A stretch of 64,000 nt of DNA from Azolla caroliniana (taxonomy: Eukaryota; Polypodiophyta): positions 12,648,001 through 12,712,000 of the forward strand of contig JBHGNT010000012.1 in assembly GCA_043228905.1 (NCBI GenBank), in the 5' to 3' direction. The notes below the pieces were generated by a model, which ran no database searches, had not been told where the DNA came from, and was given only the letters and a program-made list of their open reading frames with translations. The translations under genes and the position numbers were made by a program. Every line of letters begins with the position of its first letter. Position 1 is the first letter of the stretch. Of the stretch, positions 21,265-34,940 are shown in pieces.

Positions 21265-24067
21265 AAAACTAAAAGATGTGATTGTGCATTGTGTATAGAA
21301 GCCTTCTTCCTTCGTGTCTTTCTGGTGGTTAGACCAAGCAGTTGCATTGAATCCTCCAAAGCTACCAAGAGAATTGATCAACGAGGGTGCTCTTGACCTC
21401 AATTTCACATCCATGACAAGGAAACACAACGGCCTATTCATCAAAGCCAACAGAAAAACGAGGGGGAAATGAGGAAAGAGGGGGAAAGCCTTTTTGTTAC
21501 CTTTCTTTTTTACACAAACTATATAAATAGCCGGTTCGAAAAATATGAACCGGCTAGATTCCGGTTGGTCAGAAAACCTGACTGGAATCAATTCCGGTTG
21601 TCCCCGACCTTGGCCGGCAAAACTCCCAACCTAACTGGAACGTTGACACTGTTCCTAGGACTTTGCCCAACAGTGTCCCAGGGCTTTTACTAACTAAGAA
21701 AAGAGTATGCGTACTTCATATCTGCCTAACGAAGAGACATCAATATGTTAGAGAAATTCATTAACTTATTGGTAAAGACAAACAAGCAAGCTCTACCCCT
21801 CGGGGTTTCATCCTTGACCCTTTGGTAGTACATAATGTATGCCAACAAAAACAGGAAAACACTAGCTTTTGGCCTATCCGAGTGAAAGTGGTACATATAA
21901 TTATAAAAATGGCAAAAAGCCAACTAGTTTTTTGTAGCATATACACTGTTTGAGCAATTTTGTGGTGACTCCATCCTCCCCTTTTTCTCTCTTTTCGAGG
22001 GTGGATGTCGACATTTTGGGGACATGTTGAAATCTTTGAGGGCATTTGGTGAAATGAAGTAAAATGAAGGGGTTTTTTTGAGGTCCCCCCATAATCATAA
22101 TGGCACAACTCCACACTTTCGAAAAGTTTATTGTTTCTCTAGAATCACGAGGGTTTATGACGTGAATGTATCACTCAAATCTAATGATCCAAACGTGACC
22201 AAAAACCTTCATGTTACAAAGCACAAGCTTGGCCACACCATTTTGTTATTGATTCAAAAATTGGAAACTAGATAATACAACTTCATGGATCCAAAAAAAA
22301 AAAGAGAAATCATAAGCTCTTTAATGTTGTTTTTCTCATAGCGAGGCTTATTTGTTTCTTCAAGTGACATAGATCTAGTATAAAAAATTGTGTAAACAAC
22401 AATGTAAAAAACTGTTCTTGAAATCCAATGTGAGATTGAGGATAATGGTAATCTAATTCCAAGGGAGGTGGGGTGGTGTTCAAAAGGAGGTTAAATGACC
22501 TTGTTGAGTCATATATACCTTCAATGGAGACGTGTTGGAAGTAGATGTTTGGTTTATGTTAATGTTACAATATTATAGGCAAACTAACTATGTTCTTGAT
22601 AAATAATGCACGGATAAAGATAAGACACATAAGAAGTTCACCATCAAAGGGCGACAAAGAAAGTTCAAGATTGGGTGGGAAATGAAAGTGGTCTTAAAAG
22701 AGATGTCCAGTCTCATTGTCAGACATTTTGGTTATTGCCCCTAAGTTGCCTAACCATCCTTTGTTCACCCTCTAATGTTTTGTTTGATAGAATTGATTTT
22801 GTGACTCAATTCACAAAACTCTTTCATAATTTAAGTTTGTGGATATATTAGTCTTTGTTTTCCAACTATATGCCTTTACATGGCTGGATTTGCCACAATA
22901 ATAATGCAACAATTTGTTTCAAAGATATTTTCTACCTTGGAATCTCTCCTTTATTCGAGAGTTCTCATTGCCACTTCTTCTATCATGGGGACATTGAAAT
23001 TCCTCTTGTTTTAGATACATGTGCCATAGACTTTCAACATTCTTTTTAGCAATTCTACTAGTGGATTGCCGTCCTCTCCATACTCCAATATTAGAGTGGA
23101 GTAGAGAATTAGTCTTTCCAAGAAAATTTTCTTTTTAATGAGAAGCGTTTATTATAGGTTAGTATTACAAGTAATGATAAACAAAAGAATGAGATATTAA
23201 GGGTGCTTATCTAAACCAACCACCCTTGAGAAAAGGGTAGGAGAAAAACATAAAATACCATTAGTGTGTGATACCACCGAATATTACCTTATGTTATACC
23301 TTGGTTATTGAATAGTAGATCCAAAGAAGAGAGCTTAGCCTCATGAATAGAGTCTCAATCGTGTCTCACGATGCGTTAATGAAGGGGCTATGTGTTATGT
23401 AACTCTTTTATAGAGGAACTCGATACAACGTATTGAGCTCCTGTGTAAAGTATGTGTTGGATACACGAACTCGAAACCCTGCATCGATTTCATGTATAGA
23501 CACGAACTATATACAGGAACACGATACGGAGTATCAAGTTCCTGTATAAAACAAGAACTTTAAAGAGGAATATTGTGTCTTTGGGGCAACAATTTAGTAT
23601 TGTGTGAAAAGATATCAAATGTTCTATCAAAATCAGTCTTTTTTTAGGGTGATTTGCCTTATTTTGTAACAAATAGGGGCCTTAAATATAAAGGTTTTAT
23701 GACCTAGTATAGCTTAAAATAGTAGAAAATAACCCACAAATTACCTTTACGATACCAAATTCAGGTCTATCATATGCAAATTCTCTAGAATATGGATATG
23801 GAATCAATATAAGCTATACCTCCCCTTCAAGACAATATATATCCTTGTATACTTATTAATATATATATTTTCTAAGTTGAATAGCCCTTACTAGAATGAA
23901 ATTCTGAATAAAGGACTACCATGTTCACTCAATGCATGATTGATATTTATAGTTTACCACAAATAGCCTGCTAGTTTATGTCTTCATCTAATTATTTGTA
24001 TTTTAATATACAACCTTAATCTACGTGACCAACTAACTTATGTTTTCGCATGTCCTTTCTTAAATAG
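21265..24067. other. Non-coding stretch without identified gene
   Basis: Mostly AT-rich, with no frame I recognise. At about 21521-21556 a TATATAAATAG motif is followed by a perfect 9-bp inverted repeat (AGCCGGTTC...GAACCGGCT), which may be an LTR fragment. Two imperfect 13-bp-stem hairpins lie at about 23415-23443 and 23516-23546. An upstream exon of the ParB-like gene could be hidden near the right end. Confidence 0.5.
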
Positions 24068-26537
24068 GTCGTTTGAGAACTTGTCGGACCGACCTGTGAA
24101 GAAGATAAAGCTCCGCATACAGGGTTCTCCAATTGAAACACAGACCCTAATAGGTCCCGAGAACATGAAGAGAGGAAAAAAGCTTTTCTTCAACGAGGAG
24201 ACAAAATCTCAACCACCCATTGAGGTTAGCCAAAAGAAACTATTAGCAGCTATTGGTGATGAAGACCTTCCCGACCGTGATCTAATGGACAAGGAATGGT
24301 GTATGCAATACGTCGACTCCAAGAAAAAAGTCGTATTGTATACATCAAAGAAAAAGGGAGAGGGGCAGCTTGAAAATGAAACCCCATTTATGTATGGCCG
24401 TATTCTACGATTTGACTACGAAGATGCAGATTCGGCCAACATAATTGTAATGATAGAGTGCTCTAAGGGGGGTACATAAAGTGTTCCTTTATGAAGATCT
24501 TCTAGTAAAGGAATCTTGTGGGCCAGAAGCTTTCAAAAAAGATCTACAAAGCTCACAAAACCTTATTGTTACCTTGAGACCTTATATACAAGGTCATGTA
24601 ACTCTAAGGGAGCCATTGCCCTCCCCAGTGAAGGCCACAAAAAGGGCATCTAAAGTACAATCAAGACCACCAAAAAAGAAGACCACCAAAATGTCGGACT
24701 CCGACTCATCAAGTGAAAACGAAGATGAGGACACTAAGGGGACGCCAGGAGCTGAGCTGGCATCGGGTGTGTTGTCATCCGAACAGAATAAGATACGGAG
24801 AGAGTTAATGCAGTGGAAACTGGTCAGGAAAGGGCAAGTGTTTAATTTGCCTATAACACACATCCATTGGCCCCCTATTGATGAAAAAACAAGACGAAGA
24901 CCACTTGAGATTAGAGAGCCACACCGAATGCATGTTCAAAATCTTAAGAAAAAAATGAAAATTAATCCACATGCTACCGTTATGGTGGAAACTGGTCAGG
25001 AAAGGGCAAGTGTTTAATTTGCCTATAACACACATCCATTGGCCCCCTATTGATGAAAAAACAAGACGAAGACCACTTGAGATTAGAGAGCCACACCGAA
25101 TGCATGTTCAAAATCTTAAGAAAAAAATGAAAATTAATCCACATGCTACCGTTGTGCCTTTTATTGTTATGGTGGATCCTGAAGAATGTGAAACCATTGA
25201 CGATTTTGATATAAGAAAGCATGATCAATATAATTACTTTGTCATTGGTGGATCGCATTTGGTGGAGGCACGTCGGCAACTTGTCAGAGAACATGCAACG
25301 ACTTTCTTCTTCAAGTATGCAGAATGCAAAATTTACGTGGGTCTCACAACTGAAGAGGCAAAGCTATTGGCATGGGACCACAATAATGATAATGACTATA
25401 GGCAAAAAATGTCATCGATTGAGCGTATAAGGTTCTTCCACCACGAGTATTTGGACGTCAAACAAAAGTTGGGTGTGAAGCTACATCTAGGCCTACGACG
25501 TCAATGCTTGCATGAAGTCGGCATTGTGGTAGATGATAATGTTAAGTCCGATGGTCTTCGAAAATATGAGTCTTGGTTTCAACTAGCCTTTAGAGATGGA
25601 GAAGTATGGGACCTACAAGATTAAATCTTCTCAATGTGGGAGAATAAGGAGGTCAAGCGTCAACGACAAAAGAAATGTAAGGTTGACCCTCAACTAGAAT
25701 TAAAGTCACAAGCGGCCAAGAAAATTGACTTGACAATTGAAGAAGCGGCTGACGACATGAAGTTGTCTCTGTGATGAGCGATGCAAGGTATTAAGGACGA
25801 GTAGCTTCTTGTGTCTGTTTTGTCAACGGTTGTGGCCAAAGATTTAACCCTTGAAGAAATGGTCACTGAGTTCAATAAGTAAGTCTTTCAAATACTGATA
25901 TTGAAGTCTATATGGTGCAATTGAAAGTTCTAATCTCGTTTTCTAATTTCACAGTCATAAGGTGTACATGAAGGATTGGGTTAGTATTGGTGGTTTTTCA
26001 TTAAGCTTTCATCATATGTAGAGCTTGTATAATAAAACTTGATGTCTTATTGCTTCTATTAGAAACCGTGTCATGGCAATAAACAAGGAGAAGTTAAGGA
26101 TATACATGATTTCCCGACATCCTTCCTTGCACATCTCGAGAGAGCCAGAAAAGAAAAGGATCATCGCTTAGTCAAGGTGTACGAAATGGAGGAAGATGGC
26201 TCCTTCAAAAAATTTAGCCACAAAAAAGATATTACGAGAGATCTTTACTACAATGTGGTTTGCGACGATGTCATTGACATGATCCAAAAAGTCCCAAAGA
26301 AGGAATATATGCTAATGATTTTGGATATTCCTTACGGATTTCGAATGGCATGGTCATCATACGACAATGAACCGTTTAGGTTTAAACAGTTGGAGAAGAT
26401 GGTCAAGGATTTGCTGAGCTAACGATTGCATCCTTGTGGAGAATAGTTGTCTTTCATAGTATAGACCAAGGGTACTCGGTAGCTCAAGCTTTGAGATCTC
26501 GTTGCCATGGCATCGAGAACCCTGCATGGTAAGGATT
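24068..26537 (+). pseudogene. ParB-like domain plus DPPY-like methyltransferase gene, broken
   Basis: Reconstructed exons: about 24068-25878, 25955-25979 and 26063-26537, joined by GT-AG introns. The N-terminal part (24081-24700) is lysine-rich and unassigned. The middle (about 24814-25450) fits the ParB/Srx-type fold: NPHATVVPFIVMV, then YFVIGGSHLVEARRQL (the ParB GxxR-like box), then GLTTEEAKLLAWDHN and a SSIERIRFF helix. The last exon has NVVCDDVIDMIQKVP followed by MLMILDIPYGF, the layout of beta-class amino-methyltransferases (D-x-P-Y motif IV), then a WRIVVFH strand. Lesions: G-run frameshift near 24470, 172-bp tandem duplication at 24814-25157, stops near 25622 and 25772-25803, and a frameshift near 26415. 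The remainder is cut off by the LINE at about 26541. ParB is fairly secure; methyltransferase is an inference. Confidence 0.6.
24814..25153 (+). repeat. Tandem duplication of 168 bp in ParB-like gene
   Basis: 24814-24981 is repeated at 24986-25153 with no difference I can see. The 172-bp offset is not a multiple of three, so it shifts the reading frame within the ParB-like domain. The identity suggests a recent event or an assembly error. Confidence 0.92.
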
Positions 26538-26548
26538 ATTTATAGGTC

Positions 26549-29500
26549 TCATTGTTCTTGAAAAATTACAGTAGTTACATGTTGATGAATAGTAAAAGGG
26601 TTATGATTAACACTTTGTAATATATTCTCCCTATGTTGTTTTAGTTCTAAGACATACCTACCTAGTCTTTTTACACTCGGGGTATCTAATAGTTTGGAGA
26701 GGGTGGGAGAGGGTTCTAATATGTCTTGGTATTCCGCCCGTATCTTGGCATAAGTTGGGTACTTGCATGTGAACTGATACTCATCCTCTATCTCTATGTG
26801 GCATAACCTACATAGCCTTTCCTCTCTAGGGACTCTATTAGATCGACCATTCTCAATCTCAAGTTGGTGAGATGATATCCTAAGTTGTCCAATGGCCACC
26901 CTTAGTGCATTTGGTAAAAATGTATCTAGATATCTTGGTTGTGTAATAAAACCTAACTTAGAGAAATGCAGAAAGTGTTCCTTATAGTACAACATTTTAG
27001 ATGGGAGTGGCTCTTGTGGGGTGATCCATTTATATCGATTGTAAATTTGCCATATTTCTTGGCGTATCACTTTATTACGGTCTTCATGAGAGATTAGAGT
27101 TTGATCAGTCCCATGGTTGTACTTACGGGGAGGTAGGTTATTAATGTCTATGCCGTGTGCAAGTAACCAACTCACCACAATGCTATACCAAGAGCTAGTG
27201 TCTCTAGATGCATGTAGGGATCGGGATGCCTCAAAGGCTCGACGTGATATCCTATCTTGTGGTTGGCTATGTATCCGATGAATAAAAACTACCATTTGAA
27301 AGAGTGCTTCTACTAACATCGGGGGTAGACTAAACTCTACTCTAATAATGTCATGCAGTACTGTCAATTTGCTTCGGAGTTGACGTGATAACATCGTCAC
27401 CAAAGGTCTCTCTAATTGCGTCCACATGAAGGATGGTAGACCTGGAGCCCATACTACTGATGCATACATAAGGGACGGGGTCACTAATGAGTCGAAGAGC
27501 CATCCCTTCGTCCGTGGCTCTTGAAAGTATGCCTGGTAGCATTGTCTCTCTAAGTGTGAAAGGGATGCATACCCTCTCGTTAGCCTATCTTTGGCTGCCT
27601 GGGTCATCGAGAATTTACCTGAGCAAGCACTAAAAGTGACTCCCAAGTATACATATGATCCCACTACCTCAACTAGTTTATGAGAGAGGGTTATGTGACA
27701 TTTACTCCTAACTCTGGACGATGTATGAAAGATAAGGACTTTAGTTTTCGTTAGATTCACTACCAGTCCTCGTTGTGTACAAAAGTCATCTAGGGCATTA
27801 AGATGCTTTTGTAGGTCGTGTTCCAACTCCGAGAGCAAGACAATGTCGGTTGTGTAGAGTAAGAGACTAACTTGTGTATCTTCAATAACTACTCCCTTGC
27901 CTCCCATTCGAGCAATAAAATCATTGATCTCATCAATGTAGATCCCAAAAAGAGTTGGTGACAAGGGGCAACCCTGTTTTACAGCAATGGTGCTAGTGAA
28001 ACAATAAGATAGGCCACCTGGGCATCGTACACACCGGAGACTTGCTCATATAAGGAAGAAATGGCCCAGATCATGTCATTTGGTATCTTCAAGCTCTAAA
28101 GTCTATCAAACAACCTCTCCCTAGGAACCGTGTCAAAGGCTTTGTGGAAGTCCACAAAGCAACAATATAGTTTCTTCTTACCTAAGCAACTAAGTGTGAA
28201 GATATGGCCAATAGTGGAGAAGGCTCTTCTAAAGCCAGCCTGCTCAGGTGCGCGAAGACTTAACGTTTCCATATAATCGTTGAGCTCCACTTCCATTACT
28301 GCACCATATAGTTTAGCGAGCGTATGACCTATCATAATGGTCCTATATGTATTTGGGTCCATTGGGTCCCCTCCTTTATGTATAGGGGCCACTGTGTTCA
28401 TGGCCCATTGTGGTGGAAAACCCTCGGCGAGGGCACGGTTGAAGATTAGAGTGAGAAGTGGGGCTAGGCACTCTCGAGTATATATGATGTGCTCGGCTCG
28501 CAATCCTATGTGGTCCATGGATTTCCTATGCTGTAACTTTTTTATGACCTTCGTGACCCTAGAGGTCGTGAAAAGTGTCCCCATGGTAGGTCGAGGTGTG
28601 GAAGGCATTGGAATGGGTGGTTGGTTCGAGACATGGTAGTGTCTCTCGATATATGTGTGCCAAATATTGGGATCCTCGATGGGTGTTTGTGGTCTTGGTT
28701 CCCGTAGTCTCTTCCATGCAAGGGCGCAGTCCCTACTCAAGAACATATGGTAGAGTTCCCAATATTGAGATGCTTCCCAAGCTCGTCTTTTACGAAGTCT
28801 CATCTTGCGCATCTCTTTGCGAGCCTGTACCGAGGAAATAGTACCACTAAGTCGCAACACCTTAAGTTGTCTATACAACTCTCTACAATCCTCATCATAC
28901 CACTTGTTTTGTGGCATAAACCCTATTCAACTATGATTGGAACCTTTCGTGCATGGGAAGCTACTAATTGCTGCTGAGTGAAGGATGTGTGTGAGTTCTG
29001 TAGTGAGGTTCTCTAAAGGCAAGGAAGAATCAAAAGAGGAGAGATGGGCTTGTACATGTCGAGAGTAGATTTCAGCAACCTCATGCGTGAAATGTATTAT
29101 GGTGTGGTGGGTTGGTTTACTAGAGTTGGTGGCATGGGAGATGTCACATTTTAGCTCAAAGTATAGGAAGTTATGGTCTGCACCAATGGGGCATGGGGCC
29201 ACTCGGAAGGAGTTAACCATGTGGCTTCAGGGCGTCCTATTAGGTAATCAACTGTGCTTTCCCCTCCTCCATGTGGGAAATATGTGAGCTCTTCCGAGCC
29301 CGGCCACTTGGCTAAGCCATTATATATGATCATTCGGTGTTGGCTTCCAAGTTCAAGCAGATGATGGCCAAAGCTTGTGGCGTCCGCACCTTGATCTTTT
29401 GATGTATATGTTATGCCTAAGGATAAAGGGTCGACATTCACCATTTCTAAGTTTCTATCCATCTGAAATATTGTGCATTTTCGGGATTGGGTTCTCACAT

Positions 29501-29929
29501 TAAAATCCCCTAAAAGGAAGACTTCCTCTTGAGAAGAATATTGGATTATGTCATCCGATAAAGGTTTGTATGGAGAAGGCCCATGTGGCGTTCCTTCATC
29601 AACTATACTCGCCTCTCCAGTTGTATTATATCGGGGTCCTTTTGCGGGGAAGTAACAAACGGTGATAAATATCAGTTGATCCTTGCTAGTGAGGATTTTC
29701 ACCCACATAATACGGGCTTATGGGTCTTTCTTTAGTATTTCTATCCTATTATGTATCTCTCTCCAAAATAATATCGCAACCCCTCCACACCCTCTAGTAG
29801 TGTGTCAACGTGATGTTTGTCTAGAGACAGATTCCCAACGAAAACCGTCAACTCGTGGCAGTCCTCGATTTGGACTTTGATGTGTTTCTACTAAAAACAG
29901 TGTATCTAATACCTTCAAAATGTCCTCTA
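26549..29929 (-). pseudogene. LINE ORF2, endonuclease to C-terminus, broken
   Basis: Reading leftward: AP-endonuclease segment (LVETH near 29885, VFLLGDFNVRTQ near 29510, STVDYLIGRPEA near 29240, GADHNFLYFEL near 29170), a linker, reverse transcriptase fingers and palm (VAPIHKGGDP, EQAGFRRAFSTIGH, CFVDFHKAFDTVPRER at 28100-28430; PLSPTLFGIYID near 27960), then a C-terminal Cys/His segment RLCRLCHIEIEDE. The catalytic YADD box reads YTTD (near 27850), so one catalytic Asp is lost. Frameshifts near 28040, 28920 and 29170-29200, and stops in the endonuclease, confirm decay. Confidence 0.85.
29925..29929. other. Target-site duplication CTCTA (left)
   Basis: CTCTA precedes the Copia family A prime insertion and is repeated at 35703-35707. 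Confidence 0.85.
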
Positions 29930-30458
29930 TGTTAAGAAAACGTGAAGAAGGCACTCGGGCTCTTCTTATGTGCGCGGCGGATCATGGTGTGCTAGATCGT
30001 TTAGTGCTCAAACACAGAAGGGAAGGGGGAAGGAGACTTACCTCTGTAGCAGCCAAAAACTTCTTCTATTTCATTATACGCGGAGCTCTACTTGCTCTCT
30101 CTTTGTTTCTCTCTCTTGCTCTCACTCTCTGAGTTCTTTCTCTCTGTACACACTATCTCGCTCTCAGAGTTCTACTTCCTGTATATCTTCATCTTCTTTT
30201 TCTTTCTCTCTTACTTTCTACCTAAGTAATAAGTTACTTACGTATGCAACTAATTAGCTGCCTGTAGCTAATTAGCTGTCAGTCGCTAAATAGCTGTCAG
30301 TAGCTAATTAGCTGTCAGTCACTAAATAGCTGTCAGTAGCTAATTAGCTTTCAGTAGCTAATTAGCTGTTTCTCCTTTATGTTCACAAGTAGCTAAATAA
30401 CTACTATAGCTTATTTCCCAATAAGCATCGCATACCATGTTGAGCTTGCTCCTCAACA
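29930..30458 (-). repeat. 3' LTR of Copia family A prime
   Basis: 529 bp. Contains a U3 array of AGCTAATTAGCT-type palindromes at about 30254-30372. Nearly identical to 34941-35469. Confidence 0.9.
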
Positions 30459-30476
30459 CTCCCCCTCAAGCTCAAC

Positions 30477-33400
30477 TTATCCTTTCTTGGGGTTATCTAC
30501 AACTCCTTTTTCATGATGCTTTTCAGCCATCATATCAATGTCTACAACTCCCATCATGTTCCGAAACTGTGTATGCTTTTCCACACTCAATCCCTTTGTG
30601 AGAATATCAGCAACCTGCTGATTTGTATTCACATACACCAGATCAACTTCTCCTTCAATCACTTTTTCTCTAACAAAGTGATAATGCACTTCAATGTGCT
30701 TTGTTCTTGCATGGAACACTGGGTTCTTTGCAAGTTGAATGCTGCTCATGTTGTCACACCAGATTGTGATAGTACCGTCTATATACTCTCCCAAATCAGC
30801 AAGCAATCTTCTGATCCATACCTCTTCACAAGTGGCTATGGCAGCTCCTCTGTACTCAGCTTCAGTACTAGACAATGCAACAGTAGCCTGTTTCTTGCTA
30901 CTCCATGAAATACCTGCACTTCCCAATGTAAAGATAAATATCCACTTGTGGATCTTCTATATGTTTGGCTTCCAGCCCAATCAACATCTGTATATCCTTC
31001 CAGATTTATGTCCAAATCAGCCCTGTAAAACAATCCAAAGTTCTGAGTAGCTTTTACATACCTCAGAATTCTTCTAATGCAGTCCAAATGCGGCTTTGTT
31101 GGTTGTTGCATAAATTGGCTGACTAATCCAACTGCATAACTCAAATCAGGTCTTGTTATGGTCAAATAAATAAGGCTGCCCACCATAGACCTGTACATGT
31201 TTACATCTTCTATTTTGGCTCCCAAATCAGCCCTCAATTTGCAGTTTTTATCTAGTGGTACTCCAATAGGTTTGCATCCAAGCATACCATACTTTTTCAA
31301 CATAGTTGTTGCATATTGTCTTTGCAACACACATACCACTTTCAGATCTAATGATTTCAATACCCAAAAAATATCTCAGATCTCCCAAATCTTTCATATG
31401 AAATTTCATTTCCAAATTTCTTTTCAGCTTACTTATCTCATCCATGAAATCACCTCCAATGATGAGATCATCAACATAAATCAGAATCACAACCATACAA
31501 TCATCTTTCCTTTTAACATACAATGATGAATCAGCCTTTGACATTTTGAAGTCAAGTTTTTTCAGATAATCTGAAAGTTCCCTGTGCCATGTTCTTGGTG
31601 CCTGTTTCAGTTCATAGAGAGCCTTTTTCAGCTTACATACATAATCTGGATGCTTCCTATCTTCAAAACCTGGTGGTTGACACATATACACTTCTTCTTC
31701 CAAGTTACCATGTAAAAAGGCATTTTTTACATCCATATGATGAAGAAACCATCTTCTGGCTGCACCTACAGCCAGTAATGTCCTCAATGTTGCCATCTTT
31801 GCAACCGGTGCAAATGTCTCATCATAATCAATTCCTTGCATTTGGGCATATCCCTTTGCAACCAATCTTGCTTTATGTCTACTTACATTCCCACTGGAAT
31901 CATGCTTTGTCTTGTAGACCCATTTGCAACCTACCACATTTTTTTCCTTTGGTAACTTCACCAAATCCCATGTTCTGTTTTCAGCCAATGCATCAATCTC
32001 TTCTTGCATTGCGTCCACCCATTTCTTCTCAGTTTTAGCCTCATCAAAACTACTTGGATCAGGGATCTGTACCACCTTAGACATGTATGCATAATGCATA
32101 GCCATGTATGTATCATAACCAAATCTTTCAACAGTTTTTTTCTCTCTATCTGATCTTCAATGCTTTTTCCATACCAGGGATTTTCAATCCTCTTATACCA
32201 AGAAGGTCATCCAATGACACATCTGAATCCTCATCTTCCATGTTTTTAGACAAGTCATCCAACATTTCATACTCTGGCATTTTCTGTTTTCCTTTTTTAT
32301 CATCACATTTTTTGTGTCCTCCACTTTTTCCACTAAAAGAATTTGAATCAGATTTACCATCTGAGCTTTTTGATGGTCCAGAACATTCTGTTGATGTTGG
32401 ACTTTGTTGTCCAACCTTGCTTCCATCTCTGTGGCAGTCTTCTACATTTTCAGATTTGTCTTTGTCTTCAATCTCATTGTCTTCATCAGTCTCTGGATTC
32501 TGTTTTGGACTATACCAGCTGGCTAACTCATCAAAGATTACATCCCTACTTGTCACAATCTTCTTTGTTACAGGGTTATAGCATCTATAACCTTTTTGTT
32601 CTTCTGAATAGCCAACAAAAATACATTTTTCTGCCTTTGGATCCAACTTACTTCTTACTTCTGCAGGCACATGTACATATGCAAGGCATCCAAACACTTT
32701 TAAGTGTTCTATACTAGGTTTCCTTCCATAGAAACACTCTTCAGGAGTTGCTTCATGTACTCCCGATGTTATACATCTATTTAGAATATAATTTGCTGTA
32801 TTTACAGCTTCTGCCCAATAGTACAATGGCATATTCTTCTGTCATCAAAGCCCTTGCAATGTTCACCAATGTTCTGTTTTTCCTCTCAGCAACTCCATTT
32901 TGTTGTGGAGTATATCTACATGTGAACTGTCTTCTTATTCCCTGATTGCATAGAAAATCAGAAAATTCATTGGAGAAATACTCTCCTCCTCCATCAGATC
33001 TTAAACATTTTATTCTTGTACCTGCCTGCTTTTCTACCATGCATTTAAACTTACGAAAACATTCAAACACTTCACTTTTCTCTTTCATGAAGTACACCCA
33101 TGTTTTCCTTGAGCAATCATCAATAAAAGTTACATAAAATCTGCAGCCACCGATAGATGCATTCTTAGTTGGTCCCCATACATTCGTATGTACCAAATCC
33201 AACAAATTTTTACTTACATGTCTTTCATGAGGGAATGGCAACCTATTTTGCTTTCCATATTGACATGCTTCACATATCTTTCCCATTTCACAATTTTTCA
33301 GTTTTGGCAGTCCAGCCACTGCCTCTTTTCTCAACATATTCTTTAGGGTTTGCATACTTATGTGGCCAATCCTTTTATGCCACATTTCCACATCTGAGAC

Positions 33401-34813
33401 TACACTCATTCCATTTGCAAACATAGCTGAAATCTGTCTAGGCATGTCAACATCTAAAATAAACATTCTTCCTTGTCGTTTTCCTTTTGCAATGAGCTTC
33501 CCATTCTTTTCTATATAGCATCCACTTTGCTTAAACTTTACTTGCATACCTTGCTCTACTATCTGTCCAACAGAAATCAGATTCTTAGCAAGATTTGGAA
33601 CATGCATTACATTCAACATATACTTAGTCTTTCCTTTTTCTTCCCACAATGGAATATCTCCAACATGTTCTATTTGGTGAGTACTATTATCACCCGTCTG
33701 TACATAGCCAGGAATCTCTGGTTCTCTCAACCTTTCAAACCAGTTTGCATGTCCAGTCATATGATTAGATGCCCCCGAGTCTACATACCATGTAAACTCT
33801 TCATTACATTTCTGTGAGCTTTCAGCCACGGCTGCTATCTCATGTTGTACCACAAATGCACCATCTTTTTCACAATCTTCACTAGTTTGGGCATAGTTAT
33901 TCTGTTGTCTCTTTCCTCTTTGCTCATCATTTTGCTTCTTGTAACATTCAGCCTGTGTGTGGCCTGGTTTTCCACAATACCAACAGCCATCATCATTTAC
34001 ATATGTTTGCTTACCTCTACCTTGGTTGCTCCCCCTGCCTCTGTTGTTGTTTCTTCCTCTAATGGTTTGTTGTCCTCTTCCTTGATAACCATTATTGTGG
34101 GTTCTTGCTGAGCCAAATCTTCCATGGCCTCTTCCTCGGTCTCTTCCAGCACTATTATATAGGGCTTGCCCCTCATTCTCAAGATTTCCTTTATTTACAT
34201 CATCCATCTGATTCCTTTCTTCTACTACAAGCATTGAAATCAGATCTGAGAAACTTGGGATACTATCCCTTGTAAGCATAGAGGTTTTAAAGCTTTTGTA
34301 TTGGGGTCCCAAGCCTCTCAAGCATATTTCTACCTTATCATCATCTTCTATCTTTACATTGATAGAAGCAAGTGATTCACATATGCTCTTTATTTTCAAG
34401 GCATACTCATTTATTGACATCTTACCTTTTTCTAAGGTATTTAGCTCAGTCTTCAACTGTAGCTTTCTAGCTTTTGTGTTTACTGCAAACAGTTTTACCA
34501 AACTGTCCCAAGCTTCTTTTGGGAGCATAGCATCCTGTATGTGCCCAAGCATCGAATCTGAGATGCTAAGTGAGAGCCAATGCATTACCTTCCTTGCCCC
34601 TTGATTCCAATCTTTGAATGCTTTAATCTGTGCTGCTGTGGCATTTTCTTCTGGGATCTCCGGAGCCTCTTCTAGGTCTCCTTCAATGTAATCCCAGTAT
34701 CCTTTCCCCATTAGGAAATTTGTCATTCTAAATTTCCACGCCGGGAAATTGTTTTTATCTAGTTTCTCTGTAACTATTTGGCCCGCATTCTCTGCAGCCA
34801 TTATCTCTTCCAA
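30477..34813 (-). pseudogene. Copia family A prime gag-pol, broken
   Basis: Same protein as the intact family A polyprotein at 42278-46603 but with at least four frameshifts, near 32845, 32150, 31345 and 30925. Retained blocks: Gag (34813-34200), CCHC knuckle CWYCGKPGHTQAEC (about 33985), protease VDSGASNH (about 33775), integrase with VHTNVWGPT (one Asp replaced by Asn) and SDGGGEYFS, RT with LIYVDDLIIGG (about 31475) and RNase H with HIEVHYHFVRE (about 30680). Not functional. Confidence 0.92.
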
Positions 34814-34928
34814 ACAAGGGTTTCTGCTACGATTACTTCAACAAGTAACTTTTTGATTCCGATCAGCAAACAAAGAAATACCTTTCTCAGATCTATGCAC
34901 TTTTGTACTCTTCTTTATGAGCAACTCT

Positions 34929-34940
34929 GCTCTGATACCA
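34929..34940 (-). other. Copia family A prime primer binding site
   Basis: Reverse complement of TGGTATCAGAGC directly beside the 5' LTR. Confidence 0.9.
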
